22,922 nt of DNA, taken from a virus. The stretch lies in IMG/VR virus record IMGVR_UViG_3300044733_000730, positions 1 to 22,922 of that record; one strand, written 5' to 3'. The notes under the pieces are model-generated. The model was not told the origin of the DNA. It did no database searches and saw only the letters and a program-made list of their open reading frames with translations. The stretch's first letter is position 1; each line of letters begins with the position of its first letter. Shown one piece after another: positions 1-4,617 of the stretch. The position numbers and the translations under genes are program-made.

Positions 1-327
1 TACCTTGTATGCAGTGACCTTACCATCAGCATCACAGTAGGGAAAAGCTACACCACCCTCATCAGTGATCATCACACCAAAGGCTTTTAAGGCATCTCTG
101 GATAGGTTTCTTAGCGGTATGGACTGATACTTACCATCTAACATTGGAATCACCTTAGCAGACTTTGTATGCTTTTGCCTGAAGTTGTCATCATGTTCAG
201 ACAATTTAGTATTCGTACCACAAGCAAAACAATGTGACCAAGTTTCTCCTTTATCGTTAACAGATACGGATAGTGCATCACTAGACCCACAATCATCACA
301 GCCAACATGCGTGGCTAAGTAGTTCAC
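1..327 (-). CDS. DNA primase/helicase, T7 gp4-like, N-terminal part (partial)
   Basis: The reading frame runs off the left edge, so only the first 109 codons are present. The translation carries a zinc-binding motif of the T7 gp4 primase type: Cys10-x2-Cys13 and Cys33-x2-Cys36, in the context HVGCDDCGSSD and SHCFACG. This is known in that family to recognise the priming site. The sequence after it resembles the start of the primase core. The helicase domain would lie outside the window. Start choice: GTG at 327, overlapping the stop of the upstream gene as GTGA, with an AAGGAG Shine-Dalgarno inside the previous gene's last codons. Expected role is lagging-strand priming and unwinding at the phage fork. 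The family call rests on the zinc motif and its spacing. A primase-only protein is possible. Confidence 0.8.
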   Translation of the reverse strand, partial: MNYLATHVGCDDCGSSDALSVSVNDKGETWSHCFACGTNTKLSEHDDNFRQKHTKSAKVIPMLDGKYQSIPLRNLSRDALKAFGVMITDEGGVAFPYCDADGKVTAYKV

Positions 328-611
328 TGATTCTTCTCCTTCAAAGCTTGTTCAATGGCCTTAGCAAAACCCAAGCGATCAAACCACGCTGCGTTACTAG
401 CATCAATCTTTTGATACAGATAACTCAGATCTTGTATCTCCTCATCCGTTAGTGAAACCCATTGCTTAGCTGGTTTGCTTGAAATACAAGTAACCGTATA
501 GGGTTTGCCGCATTGACACCGCCACGCCGTAGGCCCTGGCCCATACCACACACCGTCGATAAAACCTGTTCCACCATCCGTTGGTGTCTTTGCATTTTTG
601 TTTTCAGCCAT
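324..611 (-). CDS. Hypothetical phage protein with C-terminal QWVxLTDEEI...KAIExxLKEKN module
   Basis: A 95-residue soluble protein of unknown function. The N-terminal half is Gly/Pro-rich and has one CxC pair (WRCQCGKPYTV), possibly a small beta fold. The C-terminal half (QWVSLTDEEI ... FAKAIEQALKEKN) is a short helical module also present at the end of the neighbouring 604-957 product, so the two genes share a duplicated or exchanged domain. LTDEEI modules of this type are common in small proteins of tailed phages, but I know of no assigned function. It overlaps the upstream gene by 8 nt and the primase gene start by 4 nt, so translation is probably coupled. Its last codons (AAG GAG AAG AAT) double as the primase ribosome-binding site. 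Confidence 0.75.
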   Translation of the reverse strand: MAENKNAKTPTDGGTGFIDGVWYGPGPTAWRCQCGKPYTVTCISSKPAKQWVSLTDEEIQDLSYLYQKIDASNAAWFDRLGFAKAIEQALKEKNQ

Positions 612-957
612 GATTCTTCTCCTTCAGCTTGGCTTCAATAGCTTTACCGAATGCTTTGATACCGTAATTACTGCCATGCTGATAAAGATACTTATCTGCA
701 TATTCATAGATTTCCTCATCAGTCAGCCCAACCCATTGCTTTTGTGGTGAGGTGTAGAGGGGGTTGCATTTAAATCCCATTTCATCCATATACCGTTTAC
801 TACGAGACACATCGCCGCCCTCTGATATCCACGCCACAGGCTTTTGCTCTGTTTCCAGTGCTTGGCGCAATACCTCAACGGCTTTTGTTTTTGCCGCCCA
901 ATTACCTAAATTAGCTTCCAGCGCATCTAAAGCAATCTGCATAGCTTCTCTGCTCAT
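604..957 (-). CDS. Hypothetical phage protein with PVAW...PLYTSP and LTDEEI segments
   Basis: A 117-residue protein of a type often seen in proteobacterial phages. It has an N-terminal amphipathic helix (MSREAMQIALDALEANL), a middle PVAWISEGG...NPLYTSP segment, then a C-terminal QWVGLTDEEI ... AFGKAIEAKLKEKN module like that of its downstream neighbour. No catalytic motif is recognised and the function is unknown. The start at 957 overlaps the upstream stop by 4 nt (ATGA) and follows a GAGGA Shine-Dalgarno. The end overlaps the next start by 8 nt. Its terminal AAGGAGAAG codons serve as the next gene's Shine-Dalgarno. Confidence 0.78.
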   Translation of the reverse strand: MSREAMQIALDALEANLGNWAAKTKAVEVLRQALETEQKPVAWISEGGDVSRSKRYMDEMGFKCNPLYTSPQKQWVGLTDEEIYEYADKYLYQHGSNYGIKAFGKAIEAKLKEKNHG

Positions 958-1241
958 GTTGTCCTCAAGTTAAAAGGGTTATGCCAACAGATACCAGTGT
1001 TGTCTTTGGTGTTGTATCCACCTAGTGAGTACGATATCAAGTATTGGTGATCATCCTTCCGAATATCCCTATCAACAGTGTAGTTATCAACTAACTTAGA
1101 CATAGAGTCTCTTATCTGCTTAGAGGTCTTGTCAGGGAATGCCTCTAGGAGCTGTTCTAAGGTAGCATGGCGGCCATGATTCTCTAGGTAGGCTACGTAG
1201 GGGTTAACCTTGCGTTTACGTGGCTGTATACGCTTAATCAT
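954..1241 (-). CDS. Hypothetical small protein, possible winged-helix DNA-binding fold
   Basis: A 95-residue protein with a basic start (MIKRIQPRKRKVNPYV) followed by a segment whose order of helices (HATLEQLLEAFPDKTSKQIRDSMSKLVDNYTV) resembles a helix-turn-helix/winged-helix unit: a scaffold helix, then TSKQIRDSMSKL as a candidate recognition helix. The C-terminal part, HQYLISYSLGGYN, could form the wing. This suggests DNA binding, possibly transcriptional control of early genes, but the assignment is by eye only. It is linked by 4-nt overlaps to both neighbours and so is co-transcribed with the early operon. Confidence 0.65.
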   Translation of the reverse strand: MIKRIQPRKRKVNPYVAYLENHGRHATLEQLLEAFPDKTSKQIRDSMSKLVDNYTVDRDIRKDDHQYLISYSLGGYNTKDNTGICWHNPFNLRTT

Positions 1242-1438
1242 ACGTTGAACCCTTTAGCGTTAAGAGCCTTAGTTAACTGACGCAACATAAAGTAAAAACC
1301 ATACTCTTGGCATAAGCGAACAAAGCGATTTAACACGTCATTGATGTTGTGATCTTCGTGCATATCTTCGTACTCACCTTTAGTGTAATCAAAGGCTTCT
1401 TCAGGTAAAAACTCATAATCAGGGTACATTTCGAACAA
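1238..1438 (-). CDS. Hypothetical small early protein (66 aa)
   Basis: A 66-residue protein, acidic in its first half (MFEMYPDYEFLPEEAFDYTKGEYEDMHEDH) and helical and more basic in its second (NRFVRLCQEYGFYFMLRQLTKAL). I do not recognise the family. The strongly acidic N-terminal half could be an interaction surface, possibly a DNA mimic, but nothing in the sequence proves this. The gene follows the large palindrome at 1460-1546 and overlaps the next gene by 4 nt (ATGA). Only a weak AAGGA lies upstream of the start. Confidence 0.6.
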   Translation of the reverse strand: MFEMYPDYEFLPEEAFDYTKGEYEDMHEDHNINDVLNRFVRLCQEYGFYFMLRQLTKALNAKGFNV

Positions 1439-1459
1439 TCCTTATGTTAAGCCCTACTG

Positions 1460-1546
1460 TACATAGGCTATTTAGACTAAGTACTAAGTATATATTAAAT
1501 ATTATACATAGTATATACTTAGTACATAGCCTAAGTAGCCTACATA
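1460..1546. repeat. Long imperfect palindrome with 9-bp direct repeats
   Basis: Bases 1466-1494 and 1512-1540 are inverted copies of each other, 29 nt with three mismatches, around an AT-rich 17-nt centre. Weaker pairing continues to 1460 and 1546. The right arm and its flank consist of imperfect 9-bp units (TACATAGCC, TAAGTAGCC, TACATAGCC). The centre contains ATTATA (TATAAT on the minus strand), but no good -35 is seen. No T-run follows on the minus strand, so it is not a standard terminator. It lies between two co-oriented early genes. Short frames in both directions across it are composition artefacts. Confidence 0.8.
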
Positions 1547-1590
1547 GCCTATATAGATTTAGGGTATCAGAAAAAAACAAAGTTGTCAAG

Positions 1591-1788
1591 TCATTCTTCA
1601 TCAATGTTACGTTTACTTACAATGTCATCATCTCCTTCATTGATCAAGCGTACATTACCAACAGCAGCAATCTCATCTCGGACATAACGAAAACAACCAT
1701 TACATAAGTCAATGTACTGGTGTGTTCGAACACTACGCCTAGAGGCTTCATAGTCGCTCAAGGCTTCATTACATGATAAGCATCTCAC
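1591..1788 (-). CDS. Small zinc-finger-like phage protein
   Basis: A 65-residue protein beginning with GTG. It contains CLSC (residues 3-6) and LCNGC (28-32), two Cys-x2-Cys pairs about 22 residues apart that should bind one zinc ion, and an acidic C-terminal tail. Small phage proteins of the pattern CLSCN.AL.D.EA.R...G.YIDLCN.C are common in tailed phages of aquatic bacteria; their function is unknown to me. The GTG start overlaps the stop of the 57-aa gene upstream as GTGA, so translation is likely coupled. The large palindrome lies downstream of its stop. Confidence 0.75.
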   Translation of the reverse strand: MRCLSCNEALSDYEASRRSVRTHQYIDLCNGCFRYVRDEIAAVGNVRLINEGDDDIVSKRNIDEE

Positions 1789-1958
1789 TTTAGATCATCC
1801 TTCATAGAGTCAATCAACGAAACAAGTCGATAGTATTGAACATGCTCTTTCTCTGCTTCTTTGTCCGCAGCATCAGCATGACCTAATGCTAAGGCAATAT
1901 TAGCCTTGATTTGCAGTTCAATTAAGTACAGCAACTCATCCAACATCTCTTTAGTCAT
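1785..1958 (-). CDS. Hypothetical 57-aa helical protein
   Basis: A 57-residue frame starting MTKEMLDELLYLIELQIKAN and ending SLIDSMKDDLK. It is predicted to be almost entirely helical, with heptad-like hydrophobic spacing that could form a coiled coil or a small helical hairpin. A GAGGG Shine-Dalgarno lies 7 nt before the ATG. The end overlaps the next gene's GTG start by 4 nt, the same arrangement as elsewhere in this operon, which supports it as real. It is the first gene after the HNH cassette and its terminator. Function unknown. Confidence 0.65.
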   Translation of the reverse strand: MTKEMLDELLYLIELQIKANIALALGHADAADKEAEKEHVQYYRLVSLIDSMKDDLK

Positions 1959-1977
1959 AGAATACCCTCTAGAATCG

Positions 1978-2009
1978 ATTAAAACAGGCCTAGAAGCGAC
2001 GATCTAGGC
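1978..2009 (-). terminator. Rho-independent terminator of the HNH gene
   Basis: On the minus strand GCCTAGA (2009-2003) pairs with TCTAGGC (1994-1988) around an 8-nt loop and is followed by CTGTTTTAA. The 7-bp stem begins within the last codons of the HNH gene and covers its stop. The T-run is short, so partial read-through into the downstream early genes is possible. Confidence 0.6.
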
Positions 2010-2489
2010 TAAGGTGGACTCCGCAAAGGACGGAAACGTCTCAGGCCTTATTTGACGGCTTTGAATGGCTCTTATTTTATACATGAAACGACTAGCCATT
2101 TCTTGCCTAGCTCTAACAAAGTCTTTAAGGTTTCGTCCAAGTTCATCAATTTCGTCATCAGTCCATAAACTCCTTTGCTTTTGAAGTTTAACGTCATAGT
2201 AAGATTCTAAGAAAACAAGTCTATCCATCACTGTAAACAGTTTTTTGTTGCCTAGAGCCGTATTGCACTCATTACAGCATGTAATCAATGAGCATGGAAT
2301 GTCGTTTTTTCTCCTATAGTCATAATCTAAATTGTCCATAACCGTTAATGGCGGAACATGATCTAAGACATTAGCAGGGTCGGCGCAGTAAAAACAATAA
2401 AAGCCTTCGCTGATAAAGTGTCGTTTATACTTATGCCCGTGTAATTGATTAAGTCTTTTGCGTTCCTTGAGTAGATTTCTTTTGTTCAT
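2004..2489 (-). CDS. HNH endonuclease (free-standing, homing type)
   Basis: A 161-residue HNH-family nuclease, counted from the ATG at 2489. A basic N-terminal region (MNKRNLLKERKRLNQLHGHK) precedes the HNH fold: zinc ligands Cys32-x2-Cys35 (CFYC) and Cys72-x2-Cys75 (CNEC), the catalytic-strand motif LDHVPP (residues 42-47) and the Asn-containing CNECNTALGNK helix. The C-terminal half is helical and probably contacts DNA. The frame is open to 2510, but the ATG at 2489 follows GGAGA at a workable distance and is preferred. It carries its own promoter and terminator, so it looks like an inserted selfish gene in the early operon. A role in nicking co-infecting phage DNA is family knowledge, not shown here. 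Confidence 0.85.
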   Translation of the reverse strand: MNKRNLLKERKRLNQLHGHKYKRHFISEGFYCFYCADPANVLDHVPPLTVMDNLDYDYRRKNDIPCSLITCCNECNTALGNKKLFTVMDRLVFLESYYDVKLQKQRSLWTDDEIDELGRNLKDFVRARQEMASRFMYKIRAIQSRQIRPETFPSFAESTLA

Positions 2490-2523
2490 GACGTGCAGTC
2501 TCCATAGCATACATAGTGTTGCT

Positions 2524-2535
2524 ATTTTACCACAC
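2524..2535 (-). promoter_or_regulatory. Extended -10 promoter of the HNH gene
   Basis: The minus strand reads GTGTGGTAAAAT, an extended -10 element (TGG + TAAAAT) about 35 nt before the likely ATG. No good -35 hexamer is found 16-18 nt upstream, as is allowed for extended -10 promoters. The same 12-mer, with one variable base, precedes the genes at 14292 (minus) and 14382 (plus). Confidence 0.6.
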
Positions 2536-2567
2536 TAAACTTACATGATCCTTACATTGTAGTTGAC

Positions 2568-2768
2568 CTACATGAGTGCATCTTCAACGCCTTGTAGAGC
2601 CTCTAATCGCTTTGATACTTTAGTCTTAGTGATTAGCTTGGCTTTAACCCAAGTATAGGATGGAAACGGCCATAGCGGATCAGGTGATGCATGACGTATC
2701 AAAACCTCACCATCAACACCATGCTTCAACACTTCGCATGGTTTACCATTGAAATAAGTCTTAATCAT
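2568..2768 (-). CDS. Hypothetical small early protein (66 aa)
   Basis: A 66-residue protein, MIKTYFNGKPCEVLKHGVDGEVLIRHASPDPLW and onward. The first half has alternating beta-type residues with Gly turns, like a small beta-barrel or SH3-like fold (KPCEVLKHGVDGEVLIR). The second half (VKAKLITKTKVSKRLEALQGVEDAL) is basic and helical. No catalytic motif is seen and I do not recognise the family. The ATG overlaps the stop of the tiny membrane-peptide gene upstream (ATGA). It is the last gene of the promoter-proximal block before the HNH insertion. Confidence 0.65.
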   Translation of the reverse strand: MIKTYFNGKPCEVLKHGVDGEVLIRHASPDPLWPFPSYTWVKAKLITKTKVSKRLEALQGVEDALM

Positions 2769-2854
2769 AGGGTTAGTCCTATAAAGGTCATGAAGGCGAA
2801 CAATACACCGAAAGCACTACCACCAAGATACAACACAAAGTCACTAGATTGCAT
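2765..2854 (-). CDS. 29-aa putative membrane peptide
   Basis: A very short frame with an ATG at 2854 preceded by a strong AGGAGAG Shine-Dalgarno and ending in an ATGA overlap with the next gene. The product begins MQSSDFVLYLGG and continues SAFGVLFAFMTFIGLTL, a single hydrophobic segment long enough to cross the inner membrane, with no charged residue after Asp5. The strong ribosome site and coupling support real translation. Tiny one-segment peptides in phages can be host-membrane effectors or lysis/superinfection modulators, but no function can be assigned. Confidence 0.55.
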   Translation of the reverse strand: MQSSDFVLYLGGSAFGVLFAFMTFIGLTL

Positions 2855-2856
2855 GT

Positions 2857-3018
2857 CTACTCTCCTGATAAGTCTACGATAGGGTTAATCCAAAACTCTT
2901 CAGGCTCTAAACGATCAACGAAGTCCTCAGCATCATCTAACGTATCGAACCTATCCAAGTGCTCTAAACCACCTTCTAAGCTTAGATAGTATGTGACTAG
3001 ATAGCCTACGATTTTCAT
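2857..3018 (-). CDS. Hypothetical 53-aa acidic early protein
   Basis: A 53-residue frame, MKIVGYLVTYYLSLEGGLEHLDRF followed by DTLDDAEDFVDRL and ending DLSGE. A beta-strand start, then a loop and an acidic helix give a beta-alpha pattern with a net negative charge. The ATG overlaps the stop of the first gene of the operon (ATGA). The stop lies 2 nt before the next start, and its final codons GGA GAG TAG supply the next gene's Shine-Dalgarno. Family and function not recognised. Confidence 0.62.
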   Translation of the reverse strand: MKIVGYLVTYYLSLEGGLEHLDRFDTLDDAEDFVDRLEPEEFWINPIVDLSGE

Positions 3019-3317
3019 GCTGTCTCTTCCTCTTCTGATTCTTCTTCATCTTCGTCATCAGTATCAGATGCTAAATGATCAGCAATAGCCCACCAGTCAA
3101 CATCGGACAAGAATGCTAAAGCATAATCACGTGCAAGACCTTCGTTTGATGTTGCCTCAATTAATTCCTCAGCATATTCCTGACAGGCAGATCTTAATTC
3201 TGACATGCAAGTGACAGATCTTCCAGTAAGATCACGTGCTGTCATGCCATCAAACATTTCTAGGTTGATTCTCCAAGTAGCGTAGTTAGTCCAGCCGTTG
3301 TAAGTTGATTTGCTCAT
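3015..3317 (-). CDS. NGWTNYATW-family early phage protein
   Basis: The first gene of the early operon, 100 residues. It starts with the recognisable phage pattern TYNGWTNYATWRINLEMFDG (residues 5-24), shared by many small proteins of tailed phages with no experimentally assigned function that I know of. The middle is helical (SELRSACQEYAEELIEATS ... LARDYALAFLSDVDWWAIADHL). The last 17 residues are almost all Asp/Glu, an acidic tail that might mimic nucleic acid or recruit a host protein. A GGAG site lies 9 nt before the ATG, and a near-consensus promoter sits about 50-75 nt upstream, so it is probably among the first phage proteins made. Confidence 0.75.
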   Translation of the reverse strand: MSKSTYNGWTNYATWRINLEMFDGMTARDLTGRSVTCMSELRSACQEYAEELIEATSNEGLARDYALAFLSDVDWWAIADHLASDTDDEDEEESEEEETA

Positions 3318-3366
3318 GATAGATTCTCCGTAGTTGACTTAGCGGAATTGCTTTGTCGATGTGTCC

Positions 3367-3395
3367 ATACTACCTAGCTGATTTCACGTTGTCAA
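3367..3395 (-). promoter_or_regulatory. Strong sigma70-type early promoter
   Basis: On the minus strand TTGACA (3395-3390), a 17-nt spacer and TAGTAT (3372-3367). The -35 is perfect and the spacing ideal. It points into the early operon starting at 3317, consistent with transcription by host RNA polymerase on entry. Confidence 0.8.
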
Positions 3396-3464
3396 TGGCA
3401 TTTCAGCACTATCCGATGAACGGACAATAATCCAGGATGAACGGTAGTGTTGTTCGAATACAAC

Positions 3465-3480
3465 AGTTTCACGTGGAACA
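3465..3480. promoter_or_regulatory. parS: parS-like ParB-binding site
   Basis: The 16-mer AGTTTCACGTGGAACA contains the 14-bp core GTTTCACGTGGAAC, which fits the bacterial chromosomal parS consensus TGTTYCACGTGRAACA at every position except the first base. It is close to a perfect palindrome around CACGTG. No parA or parB gene is seen in the window, so host ParB or a phage protein outside the window would be the binder. Binding itself is inferred. Confidence 0.6.
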
Positions 3481-3859
3481 CTGCACAGTCTGCACAGTCT
3501 GCGAAGTGTCATTGTAGGTATCAATGTAGGGTGCTTCATCGATACATTCTTCCACCTGCACAGCAACCAGCACAGACTGCACAGCCTATGCAGTAACTTA
3601 CGTTAACTTACACTATCTTGCTGCTATCTTGCAGTATCTCTATTGTATTCTGTATACAGTATACGACATAGGGGGAGGGGTAGAGTTGTGGTGTAGATTG
3701 TTGTGGTGCTACCTAGCCACAAAAAAAAGCTAAAAAGTAACTTGATAATGATAATCCATTACTATTAAGAAATCTCTTTAGAATCAATAGGTTATCTATA
3801 TTGCCTCTGCGGAGCCTAAGACACCATGTTAATGGAGCCCCGCTAAAGCCTTGATTGGT

Positions 3860-3906
3860 GTGTAGTCTACACTGAATCTGCACTGGTTAAAGCATAGTCT
3901 GCACTG
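3860..3906. repeat. Helically phased iterons
   Basis: Three copies of a TCTRCACTG-type repeat at 3863-3874, 3874-3885 and 3895-3906, spaced 11 and 21 bp, i.e. on one face of the helix. The first lies in a perfect palindrome, GTGTAG-T-CTACAC (3860-3872). Related AGTCTGC units occur at 3487-3504. The array is about 30 bp upstream of the plus-strand promoter, so it could be an origin iteron set or an activator/repressor site. Confidence 0.55.
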
Positions 3907-3936
3907 ACAATAACCCTACAGTAGTAGTCAAGAGTC

Positions 3937-3966
3937 TTTACAACAATATCAGTTGTATGCTACAAT
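3937..3966 (+). promoter_or_regulatory. Promoter for the packaging/structural genes
   Basis: TTTACA (3937-3942), an 18-nt spacer ending TGC, and TACAAT (3961-3966), giving an extended -10. The spacer contains the inverted repeat CAAC/GTTG (3941-3955), a possible operator. The predicted start near 3973 sits at a CTATGTAGGCTA motif (3975-3986) that recurs inverted in the early-operon palindrome. The leader to the first gene is about 145 nt. Confidence 0.6.
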
Positions 3967-4084
3967 AAGTCCTTCTATGTAGGCTATGAACAAAACATTG
4001 TATAAAAACAATTCAGTAATAGACATATAACTAATCGTCATACACTACATTGTAGATACATAAAATTATATACACCCTACAGTC

Positions 4085-4098
4085 CTGCCTTCCGGCAG
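4085..4098 (+). promoter_or_regulatory. 5'-leader hairpin before terS
   Basis: CTGCC-TTCC-GGCAG forms a 5-bp GC-rich stem with a tight tetraloop, 21 nt before the first packaging gene and 12 nt before its GAGG site. No T-run follows, so a transcript-stabilising or RNA-processing role is more likely than termination. Confidence 0.45.
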
Positions 4099-4119
4099 AG
4101 AAACTATATAGAGGTAGTG

Positions 4120-4617
4120 ATGTCTGAAATTAAAACTGACGATGTACCATCTAATCTTTGTTCGCTACCTTCATCGGTCAGCCAGGATGTTGTGGCAGTC
4201 AATGAAGAAAAGAAAGTGCCTGCCAAAAAAAGGAAAAGAGGAAGACCAAAGAAGGAAGAGGTACAGAAGTACATCAAAAGAGCTAAAAGAGGTAGGCCTC
4301 CTGGTGAAGCAGCAAGGATTAAAGAACTAACAGCTTCGCTGTTGCTGACACACTCACAGGCCATTATCCGTAAGATTGTTCACAAAGCATTGAATGATGA
4401 GGATAAGGATCAGATGGCAGCACTGAAGCTGTGTGTTGATAGGATGTTGCCAGTATCTTATTTTGAAGAAAAAGGTGTTGGAGGAGGCTCTAGAGCCATT
4501 ACCATCAATATCACTGGAGTGAATGATAATCCAGTAGAAATGATTGAGCATGAACCTGTTGAGGTAGAAACCACGTTGATTGATTACGAAGAAGAAGACG
4601 ATGGATCTACAAGTTAA
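4120..4617 (+). CDS. terS: Terminase small subunit (probable)
   Basis: A 165-residue protein directly upstream of and overlapping the large terminase. It has two AT-hook-like basic motifs (KRGRPKK, about residues 39-45, and KRGRPP, 56-61) that should bind the minor groove of AT-rich DNA, a helical middle (LTHSQAIIRKIVHKALNDED, then AALKLCVDRMLPVS), a beta strand (RAITINITGV) and an acidic tail. The LCVDRMLPVS/ITINITG pattern is seen in small-terminase-like proteins of tailed phages. Role: recognise phage DNA and load it on the motor. ATG at 4120 is preferred to the GTG one codon earlier because GAGG ends 5 nt before it. The evidence is position plus weak sequence likeness, so a general DNA-binding protein is the alternative. 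Confidence 0.72.
   Translation: MSEIKTDDVPSNLCSLPSSVSQDVVAVNEEKKVPAKKRKRGRPKKEEVQKYIKRAKRGRPPGEAARIKELTASLLLTHSQAIIRKIVHKALNDEDKDQMAALKLCVDRMLPVSYFEEKGVGGGSRAITINITGVNDNPVEMIEHEPVEVETTLIDYEEEDDGSTS

Larger units (their letters stand above)
3396..3936. other. Gene-free region: candidate replication origin / control region
   Basis: No convincing gene is found between the divergent promoters. The region holds direct repeats of GATGAACGG (3415-3423, 3436-3444), a TGTTGT/ACAACA inverted repeat (3448-3465), a parS-like site (3465-3480), AGTCTGC repeats (3487-3495, 3496-3504), TAACTTAC repeats 10 bp apart (3594, 3604), CTATCTTGC repeats 11 bp apart (3613, 3624), GTATAC-A-GTATAC (3652-3664), TTGTGGTG repeats (3686, 3701), an AT-rich stretch (3721-3800), and TCTRCACTG repeats (about 3863-3906). 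Iteron-like arrays beside an AT-rich tract between divergent operons are typical of origins. The assignment is inference. Confidence 0.5.

Noticed and set aside
1419-1707. Two short open frames on opposite strands across the palindrome
   Set aside because: Both are Leu/Tyr/Ile-rich translations of the AT-rich repeats, have no ribosome site, and overlap real neighbours. They exist because the palindrome lacks stops.
3384-3566. Minus-strand 60-codon frame in the control region
   Set aside because: It starts in the middle of repeats, crosses the -35 region of the early promoter and the parS-like site, and its product resembles nothing known.
3415-3632. CRISPR-like array because of many short direct repeats
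   Set aside because: Repeats are 8-9 bp, of different families and closely spaced, with no regular 28-37-bp repeat and spacer pattern.
3701-3728. Possible terminator: GTGG/CCAC near an A-run
   Set aside because: The stem is only 4-5 bp with an 8-nt loop, and the homopolymer is A on the strand that would need T, so it fits neither direction.
3937-4119. T7-type single-subunit RNA polymerase promoter before the packaging genes
   Set aside because: No repeated promoter-length consensus was found ahead of terS, the capsid gene and the tail genes, and no such polymerase gene is in the window; the host-type promoter explains the region.
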